Origin: Spirometra erinaceieuropaei
Taxonomy: Eukaryota; Platyhelminthes; Cestoda; Diphyllobothriidea; Diphyllobothriidae
DNA: 64,000 nucleotides
Assembly: GCA_902702965.1 (NCBI GenBank)
Contig: CACRXP010000031.1
Coordinates: forward strand, 1,614,728-1,678,727
Direction of reading: 5' to 3'
In this document: piece after piece, positions 56,537-64,000 of the stretch
How positions within the stretch are numbered: position 1 is the stretch's first letter
Layout: every line of letters begins with the position of its first letter
The notes under the pieces: model-generated
What the model was told of the DNA's origin: nothing
The model's input: the letters and a program-made list of their open reading frames with translations, nothing else
Database searches by the model: none
Program-made: the position numbers and the translations under genes

Positions 56537-56575
56537 GAGAGAGAGAGAGAGAGAGAAAAAGAAAGAGAAAGAGAG
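56537..56575. repeat. GA microsatellite next to ABCC donor
   Basis: GA units with AAAG interruptions lie directly inside the intron, within 10 bp of the donor at 56581. On the transcript this is a CT-rich tract. Confidence 0.9.
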
Positions 56576-56581
56576 GCATAC

Positions 56582-56889
56582 CTGTCCAAGTTCGGCACTT
56601 CCCCTGATACAAGTCGTCCGCTGCGGCCAGATTTGTAGTAATCCCATGCGTGCATAAAGGCATGACAATTATGGGAGGCTTGAACGTGAAGTGGCATCAG
56701 GAAGGCGTCCTTAGCACTTTCAAATCCGCCTCGAAATGCCGTCCAAATAAGGCTAAAACGGAACCACAATGCCTTAGACAAACTTCTCACGCGCTACACA
56801 TAAGTGGCAAAATATCAGGTGCGTCTTTGTAGTTTGGCAGCATCACCGCGCAAGCGATAATCACCAGCAAACCCGAATAGGCTGCGAAA
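56582..56889 (-). CDS. ABCC candidate exon(s): last TMD0 helix and L0 linker
   Basis: Two reading frames here look like the end of TMD0 and the start of the L0 linker. From an AG at 56890-56891 a hydrophobic helix reads FAAYSGLLVIIACAVML. A second frame then gives SLSKALWFRFSLIWTAFRGG followed by a DAFLMP..HAW..Y stretch, which matches in spacing the linker of long MRPs. It ends at a good donor (56573-56581) in phase 2, as the next exon requires. The two frames differ: either a roughly 53-nt intron (56794-56846, GTGATG...TGTAG) separates them or there is a single-base error or mutation. The helix and linker assignment is by eye. Confidence 0.5.
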
Positions 56890-57465
56890 CTGGAGGTGAA
56901 ACAGTTGTGAATACGTTAATTAACTAAAGTGATGCACTCGTGAATTAGGCTTATAGCCTGCAGTCAGGAATCGTCGTTTATATTGAGTGTTTATCGGTGC
57001 GGACAGACTAAAGAAGGAACCCTCCGGTATCGATTTAATGGCACAAATCACGTGAGCATGTGTGAAGGTGGTTATACATTGACTATAAATACCCGACTTA
57101 GATACTTGCTCATTAATTAATTCCGTATTTACCTCTCTTGACATAGACCAAAGTGAGAGCCACCGGGTAATGTACAGGAAACCAGGCCAATAAGATCCAA
57201 TAATGTTTTGCTTTTGATACTATTGTTTATCACAATAACCGGCTGGACCGACGTCAGTGCACACAATATTGTAAACAGATGCAATAAAGCACCATGATCT
57301 AAGTACGGCCCATAATCTATATCGGATATCGGAGACAGGACCTTGACTGTTACAAAGGGTCTGCGTGCAGAATTCGGCATTTGTTCACTGGACTCCTTAT
57401 GGGGTAAGAACTTGTCAGATTGGTAAAAAAGCCACCCATGACGGAGCTACAATAGGAATGCCATC

Positions 57466-57715
57466 TCATGAAATGTTAACCGGAATTCCGAAATGCGTTT
57501 CCAACTCTAAAAGGTTAACTAAGCAGGGTTGTCATGCTAATTATCATATTGCATTATATTAAAATATTCCAGTCATGTTAGGGTGCCAGCATTCATAAAC
57601 GGTGACTATTTAATAAGCACTAATTATTCCCACTGATTTGTTTGAGCCCTTATAAATTTAAATAAATTGTATAGAAGACATTCACAAAAATTCACTTTGA
57701 CACAACTGTGAACAA
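57466..57715. repeat. Fold-back family half-copy
   Basis: CATCTCATGAAATGTTAACC, GGAATTCCGAAATGCGTTT, GGTTGTCATGCTAATTAT and AGCCCTTATAAATT match the left halves of the copies at 26.3 and 50.4 kb. The right half is missing. Confidence 0.6.
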
Positions 57716-57718
57716 TTC

Positions 57719-57803
57719 GCTACCTCGGTGGGATACGAACCCACGACAGCAAGGGCAGGCTTCAGTACAGTCAACGCTCTAACCGCTTGACCTACGAGGC
57801 CCC
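57719..57803 (-). repeat. tRNA-derived SINE-like sequence
   Basis: On the minus strand an A-box-like TAGGTCAAGCGGTTAGAGCG, a B-box GGTTCGTATCC, a perfect T-stem (GTGGG/CCCAC) and an acceptor-like pair (GGCCTCG/CGAGGTA). The 30 nt between the D and T arms do not form a normal anticodon stem, so it is a tRNA-like SINE head or a decayed tRNA, not a working tRNA. Confidence 0.6.
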
Positions 57804-57968
57804 AACGGACGGCGCGAGTTTAATCACATTTGAGTCGAGTTTACCCGCTCCACCTACTGCAACGACTGGAGTCCGCAAATCTGATACAGTAAGCTGACTG
57901 CCCAAGTAAGATCTCCTAAGTAATTCACATAAAATTCACCAGATGACTACCAAGCTGACGTAATTCAG

Positions 57969-58070
57969 AGGTGTTTCGGCAGATTTCAAATAATTCATTT
58001 TGACCCACTGAAACGCTGAGTTTTTCACAGTTGGGTCAAAGGGAATTACTTGAAATCAGCCAAAACACCT
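57969..58070. repeat. Hairpin MITE-like repeat
   Basis: Arms of about 40 bp: AGGTGTTTCGGCAGATTTCA...TTTGACCCA faces TTGGGTCAAA...TGAAATCAGCCAAAACACCT. Parts recur at 57690-57715 and 58572-58617 (TTCACTTTGACCCAACTGTG). Confidence 0.75.
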
Positions 58071-58185
58071 TTGAAATGCAGTATTCTTGCTTCAAACATT
58101 GGTCACTTGAACTAAACAAAGTTCCCCACCTGATACAAATGATTTAACGTAGAGGGCATGAGTATGTATGAAAGGACAAATGATG

Positions 58186-58349
<164 letters not shown>

Positions 58350-58713
58350 GCGCTTTGGCACATTGAATCATTCAAGCCTACCTCCTTGAAGCATGTGAAC
58401 TGCGGACCAACGACATATATTTCTCGCTGCATAATGCATCAATTAATATAAGTTTAAGGACCTTAATATTTTATGATTTATTTACACGTCGGAATTCTGA
58501 GCTGGACCGGACGTCATAGGAAATTTACAATAAACCCATGTTTTCATTATTGCAAAGGCGTTTATTTTTGCTTTGACAGATTTCAGATAATTCACTTTGA
58601 CCCAACTGTGAAAAACTGGGTGCCCTCAGCTAAGTGCATATTTACGTATACGGTTATAAAAGGAAGCATGTGTAATGAATTTAGCGCAAAAATCGAATTT
58701 TCGCAGGGAACCA

Positions 58714-59137
58714 NNNNNNNNNNNNNNNNNNNNNNNNNNNNNNNNNNNNNNNNNNNNNNNNNNNNNNNNNNNNNNNNNNNNNNNNNNNNNNNNNNNNNNN
58801 NNNNNNNNNNNNNNNNNNNNNNNNNNNNNNNNNNNNNNNNNNNNNNNNNNNNNNNNNNNNNNNNNNNNNNNNNNNNNNNNNNNNNNNNNNNNNNNNNNNN
58901 NNNNNNNNNNNNNNNNNNNNNNNNNNNNNNNNNNNNNNNNNNNNNNNNNNNNNNNNNNNNNNNNNNNNNNNNNNNNNNNNNNNNNNNNNNNNNNNNNNNN
59001 NNNNNNNNNNNNNNNNNNNNNNNNNNNNNNNNNNNNNNNNNNNNNNNNNNNNNNNNNNNNNNNNNNNNNNNNNNNNNNNNNNNNNNNNNNNNNNNNNNNN
59101 NNNNNNNNNNNNNNNNNNNNNNNNNNNNNNNNNNNNN
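58714..59137. other. Assembly gap (N)
   Basis: 424 N. Confidence 0.99.
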
Positions 59138-59331
59138 CTAGGCATATCGCAACGAGGATTTCCTGTGCCCGATCTGCGCACGTCTTTCCAATAGAGTTGA
59201 TATTCCCCTTCTCATCCGACAGGCAAAAAGCCGGTAGACCTACGGTATGAGCTTTCGATATTTCAGTTTATTTGGTAATCAGTCAGTCAGTCAGTGTATT
59301 TGAGGGAAATAGGCTTACGCCTTTGAACTGC

Positions 59332-62322
59332 CTATTTGTACATAAATATCGATATATAATCAGAATGTGAAGAAAGTACAGCAGTAATTTTATGCAGGCA
59401 TTGACTCACATGTGTCACTGGTCTCATGGCTAAAAAGTCACATAGTCCGCTTGTTGTTGTAGCATGTCTGTCAAGCCTACATTTAAATGTCGCAACAGAT
59501 TGAGACATGACATCCCTCTCGGGCAGATTATTCCACGGTTCCACGACACGGTTGGAGGAGAAATATTTTCTCACATTCTATCTACCCTGGGGCACACGTA
59601 GCCTGAAGGGATGTCCCCGGAGGTTAGTTGTTGTGGCGAGTTGGAAAAAGTCATCGCACCGAAGGGCGCAGTCCAAGCCACGCACGATACGGAAAGTTTG
59701 TATCATGTCTCCGTGCAACTGCCTCTAACTCAGAGGATAGAGATTAAGGTTAGATAAGCGGATCTCGTATGGCAGTGCACTTTGACCTCTTACTAATTTT
59801 GTGGCTAGCCTCTGCATCCTTTCGAGCAGATTGTAATCCTGATGTGTCCGTGGTTTCCAGGCCTGAATTGTATATTCGAGGTGCGGCCTTACAAACGTGC
59901 CGAAGACTTTGGAGAAGCAGTCTTCATCAAAAACTGCGAATGCCCGCTTGATGGCATATAGCATTTAAGTTGCGGCCTTGGCCGCCTTGCAACATTGCGT
60001 ACAAGGCTTAGGGCTGTCTGCAACTCAGACTCCGAGATCTTTCTGCGTTTCCGCCTCTCGAAGTGGTATTCCGTTAAGATGGTATTGCCGCGTACTAGGG
60101 GTCTGATTTCCGAGGCGCAGTATGGTACATTTGGTCAAATTGAAGGACAAGAGCCATCTGCGGAACCACTCGTCCAAGCGACAAAGATTTTCTTGAAAGT
60201 TGGTCTCATCGTTAGCATTCTATATAACTTTCCAGATTTTTATGTCATCCGCAAACATGGCAATATCACAGTCCAACCCATCTACGCAATCATTGATGAA
60301 CAAGAGAAAGAGGGTTGGTCCGAGCACGGAGCCTTGTGGGACTCCACTCTGTATGAATGTCCGTCTTGATTGCTGTCTTTCTACGCAGACAATTTGGGGA
60401 CGGCCGACGAGGAAGTTCTTGATCCATTTGAGAAGTTTGCCGCCGATGCCCATTATTCTCAACTTGTGCAGGAGACGCTGGTGCGCGACACTGTCTAACG
60501 CCTTCGGGAAATCAATATAGGCCACGTGCACAGTGTGTTTTGCGTCCAGTGCTGGTGTCCAACTTTGCATTGTATATAGCAAGTTCGTAACACATGATCT
60601 TCCCATACGGAAACCATATTATGCACTGGACAAGAGATTGTGACTTTGCAGATAAGTCATCAACTCCTTTTTGATGATTTTCTCCATCACTTTGCAGCAG
60701 ATTGATGTCAGACTGACGGGTCTGTAGTCCGTTGCTAGAGCACGACTACCGCTTTTGTAAAGGGTTGTAATGTGGGCCGTCTTCCAGTCTGTGGGAAGGA
60801 TTCCAGCATCGAACGATTCCTGGCACAGAAAGGACAGTAGTTTGGCCAGCTCTCGGGCAAGCTCAAAAAGCAGCTTTGCTGGGGTCTCGTCCGGACCGGG
60901 AGATTTACGTTCCTTCAAGCTTTTTAGTTCTTCCAAAATCGTTGATTCTCGAAACACGATATCTTCGATAGTGGGATCTCCCATGTTCTCCGAACTAGTG
61001 GGAATAAAGTCTGCCTCTCTTGTGAAAACGAATTGGAATAATTGAGAAAAATGCTCAGCTTTATTCGTACTGTCCGATATTTCCAAACCGTCATCATTCC
61101 TCATTACAGGAATGGGATTCCTGTTACGTGCGCCCTTCCGCAAATAGCTGTAGAGCAATTTCGGATTTTTAACGGCTCGATGAAGCAAATTACTCTCAAA
61201 ATCCCGTCGCCTCTTGAAAATCAGGCTTTTCACCTTATTTCTTTGGACTTTATATTCTGTAAACGCTGCAATGTTGTTGCTTTCCCGAAATTTCTTCCAC
61301 AATCTTCCTTTCTTATTGATCTCCTTTTTTAGTTCTCGTGTTCGCCAATGAGGGCGGTTGGATGTCCTAGGCTTTGATACGGGACAGTGGCTCTTCATTA
61401 GATGCAATAACCAACCCTTAAATAAATTCCAGTCCTCGTTAACGTTTCCGGAGAAGAGGACATCCCAGTCTATTTGTGATGCCTCAGCTCTCATTTGGCA
61501 AAAGTCCCCTTTCCATATATTCGGCCTCGTATCCTCTTTCTTATACGATTCGGAATACAGCTCGTACTCCCATAAAAGTCCTGCATGATCACTTCGACCG
61601 AGCGGGGATAGGTAGTACACCTCGTCTATACTGTCCGGATCTTTGGTGAAGACGAGGTCCAGACAACTGGCCTGTTGCCCTCCACGTGCTCTAGTTGGAG
61701 ATAGGACACGTTGCGTGAGAAGAGCTTCTAGGGTTGTCTTTAGTAGACGGTAATCGAAAGCATTCTTCGAGCACTTCGCATGCATATCGCTCCATTGAAT
61801 GCAGGGTGCATTAAAATCCCCCATGAGAACAACGTCTGGTCGACTGGCGATCGCTTTTATGCTTTCCAGTAGACAAGTGTCTGAGTCGAGATCCGCCTGA
61901 GGGGGCCGGTAGATAGTTACGACTTCGAGGGACTGAGACCCCCGTGCCTTATTTGTCAGCCAAATTGCCTCTGTGTCTTTAGAAATCTTGTCCGTCCTCT
62001 CACACACTGTTAAGTTGCTCTTTACATACATGGCAACTCCTCCACCCCGACGGCCTCTCCTGTCTCTCCTAAACAATTGGTATCCTGTTAATGCTACTTC
62101 GCAATCACCCACGTTCTCTGCCAGCCGCGTTCCTGTTATTGCTATAACATCGGGGGGAGTATCGGCTACCTGTATTCTCAGTCCACCAAGCTTGGAAAGC
62201 AGACTCTGAGCATTGGTGTAAAAGAATTTAGGTTTGCAACATTCGACACTGCTTGGTTCGATCCGTCTCGGGCTTGACAATATTATGTTGCTGCCGCCAT
62301 CATGATGACTGGCTGGTTCCAA
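59332..62322 (-). pseudogene. LINE endonuclease/reverse transcriptase, in-frame stops
   Basis: One frame throughout. The EEP endonuclease has TNAQSLLSK, PDVIAITGTRL (the usual catalytic ITE is ITG), LMGDFNAP and GRSDHAGLLW. The RT has DWKTAHITTLYKSG, DYRPVSLTSICCKVMEK, a TAA at 60619-60621 before YGFRMGRSC, then VAYIDFPKALDSVAHQRLL, SGVPQGSVLGP and MFADDIKIW followed by TAG. Two more stops follow (near 59725 and 59585), with RPHLEYTIQAWKP and YFSSNRVVEPWNNLP intact. Stops without frameshifts in this part suggest decay mainly by point mutation. Confidence 0.9.
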
Positions 62323-62379
62323 AGCAACATCGCATTCCTCTGTATCACTCGTCCCCTGAAAAAAGCCAAGTTGCTCTCT

Positions 62380-62851
62380 CCTGCCGCAAGTCTCCTCTTC
62401 AGCTCCGTCACTAATTCGCGGCGTTTCAGACGTTCCGCTGGAGAATAGTCCGGTTGAAAAAAACTTCCTTGTGAGAGTTTCGGAGGCAGCTTTTCCTGGA
62501 CAGAAGTAAGCTAACCTCCCCTCTACTGCTCAAAACGATTTTCAGAGGTCGTGGCCGCACAGTTTCCGACTGTTCGCTCGCCTTCTTTCCGATGCTGAAG
62601 GCTGCGTGAATAGTTACACTTTCATTGGAATTAAGCATTTTGTTCAGAAGGTGTTGAAGCATATCGAGGTCATCGGAAATCCTCTCCTTCGGGGTAGGAG
62701 CATACGACTCCGATAGGCCCTGAACGACCACGCATTGCTGACGATCCAGGGGTTCATTTGATCTGTTTCCGGCGGCCTTGTCAGCTGAAGGTCTCAGGAG
62801 ATCCACCGGAGTCGTGTGAGGTTTTATACTCCTGTTGTGGTGCTTACCCAT
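62380..62851 (-). pseudogene. LINE ORF1-like protein, frameshifted
   Basis: The frame has QCVVVQGLSESYAPTPKERI, SDDLDMLQHLLNKMLNSNES, then RPLKIVLSSRGEVSLLLSRK, the usual N-terminal protein of flatworm CR1-like LINEs. A single-base shift in the A/T run near 62457 changes frame; the true continuation is FFQPDYSPAERLKRRELVTE-LKRRLAAGE. Confidence 0.75.
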
Positions 62852-62874
62852 CCCATCTTGCCACGAGCTTGTTT

Positions 62875-63270
62875 CCTCTCTTCCAACCGAGGGTAATGAT
62901 AAGAAGCAAAGCCTTTGAAAACCCTTTTGATTTCATGTCAGCTCGTTAGAAGTAAGTGTACACGAACAATGAAAATATTTGCTATTAAAGCAGTGCCTGA
63001 TTCACTTGAGTAGCATTGTGTCGGAGAAAAATTTGCGTGGTCACGGGGTATTTAGCTGAGATTTCGAAAGTATATTCTGGCTTTTCACAAGTAGCTATGT
63101 TCTTCAATCCAAGGAATGGGTAACAATACAGGAGAATGGGATGTACAAACATACGATAATATCTTTATTTAGTTTCGGAAAGATATAAATCGTAATAAAT
63201 AAAGACACACATATGTTCACCTTTGGCTGTAATTCTGTCAGCGCGTGACGAGTGATTAGTATTATTTATG
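62875..63270. other. Gap between two LINEs, no gene recognised
   Basis: AT-rich, with no coding or repeat signal that I can name. Confidence 0.4.
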
Positions 63271-63274
63271 TAGG

Positions 63275-63995
63275 TTAAACCATATCCTTGATGGTGGTAT
63301 ATTCAGTCATAGGTGTACCTTGAAAAACCACTAAGAAGGGTAATCTCTTAAGTCCAAAACACATATAGCAACATTTGAACGGTGGGAATTCCATTAGGCA
63401 TTTTGAGCTCCAAGCTGATAGTGCAAGCCAGTCAGCAGGGATTTGCTCCAGGCAATGAAAGGTCGTAAATTTATTGAAAGAATATACACATTTGAGGTCA
63501 TCGGCATAAATAAATTGTTGAGAATGTTTAAGTGCCGCCGAGATATCATTTTTGAAAAGCAGGAACAAAAGAGGACCTAAAACGGTATCTTCAAAGACAC
63601 CGCTTATAATAGGGTTTTCGCTGGAAGATGACGATCCCGCAAAAAGCTTTTGTTTACGATTAGACAGGTATGACTTGATAAAGTTCATTACCGGACTGCG
63701 AATTCCCAGAGCTTCTAATTTGACCAAGTGTCTTTTATGTGGCACTTTATCACAGACTTTACTATGATTGAAATAAATAACGACAACAGAATGATAGTCA
63801 TTAGGAAGAGAAGTAGGTAGATTGAGAAACGACAGATGACATGTTTCCCAAGTGCGATCTGTTAAAAAAACCATGTTGGGAAGGGTTGATAACCTGATTT
63901 TCAAGGCAATGATACCTCACTTAACACAGAAATTTCGGAACAGGACTGAGAGAGGAACATCGATATAACTGTTTAGATATCTTCTTGAGTAAAGT
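63275..63995 (-). pseudogene. Second LINE reverse-transcriptase fragment
   Basis: The frame 63275-63904 reads VFLTDRTWETCHLSFLN, FNHSKVCDKVPHKRHLVKLE, GVFEDTVLGPLLFLLFKND and QFIYADDLKCVYSF: RT motifs of a LINE different from the one at 59-63 kb. DFSKAFD has become YFNHSKVCD and the PQG motif is altered (FED), so it is inactive. A stop near 63911 separates further upstream sequence, and the element may continue past the right edge. Confidence 0.8.
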
Positions 63996-64000
63996 AGAAT

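Larger units (their letters stand above)
59276..62870 (-). mobile_element. CR1-like LINE, near full length, inactivated
   Basis: Minus-strand ORF1-like frame (62851-62426) then an endonuclease/RT frame (62322 to 59332). The 3' end carries a short CTGA tandem tail (59281-59297), typical of CR1-like elements that end in tandem repeats in place of poly(A). It lies outside the recognised ABCC exons. Confidence 0.88.

Noticed and set aside
57133..57346. Minus-strand open stretch with a good donor, possibly an earlier TMD0 exon
   Set aside because: One frame has a helix-like stretch (ILLAWFPVHYPVALTLVYV), but its phase does not fit the next candidate exon and the fitting frame looks less like a membrane segment.

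Overview
This is a eukaryotic, repeat-dense window that most resembles a flatworm genome, probably a tapeworm of the Diphyllobothriidea. That placement is an inference from the split ABC-transporter gene, the many Penelope-like elements (PLEs) and the CR1-like LINEs; no marker here fixes the species. There is no prokaryotic operon structure, and two runs of N (44610-45295, 58714-59137) are assembly gaps.

The only host gene I can support is one very large ABCC/MRP-type ABC transporter on the minus strand. Its exons run from about 56.9 kb down to 2.5 kb and the gene continues past the left edge. I could place 16 exons by GT/AG splice signals, conserved transporter sequence and reading phase. 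Every junction is phase-compatible except one stretch (20.1-32.1 kb), where the linker between the first nucleotide-binding domain and the second membrane domain must lie but was not found. In order the exons give the end of TMD0/L0, TMD1, NBD1 (Walker A, Q-loop, LSGGQ, Walker B, D-loop), TMD2 and the start of NBD2 (Walker A and Q-loop). The NBD1 H-loop position reads Asn instead of His.

Everything else is intronic or flanking mobile DNA. At least five PLE groups occur, here labelled A to E: A at 5.25-8.84 kb, B at 4.86-5.25 and 8.85-9.78 kb, C at 21.0-22.07 kb (remnant at 9.8-10.09 kb), D at 52.13-55.33 kb (relatives at 1-1.1, 15, 17 and 27.3 kb) and E at 16.4 and 37.1-37.5 kb. Elements A and D carry reverse transcriptase plus GIY-YIG endonuclease and pseudo-LTRs (pLTRs); D has 479-bp inverted pLTRs that look identical. 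Most PLE termini hold a small hammerhead-ribozyme-like motif with a 4-nt palindromic stem III, in the D-like copies just downstream of a conserved TATAAATACTG box. A CR1-like LINE (59.28-62.87 kb) and a second LINE reverse-transcriptase fragment (63.3-64 kb) occupy the right end.

Other structure includes a roughly 1.8-kb diverged tandem duplication (15-18.7 kb) with a PLE insertion present in only one copy, a 971-bp fold-back element (26.3-27.3 kb) with relatives, degenerate telomere-like arrays at four sites (one bracketed by 24-bp inverted repeats), perfect palindromes at 41.2 and 52.0 kb, a tRNA-derived SINE-like sequence at 57.7 kb, and long ATG and GGT microsatellites.
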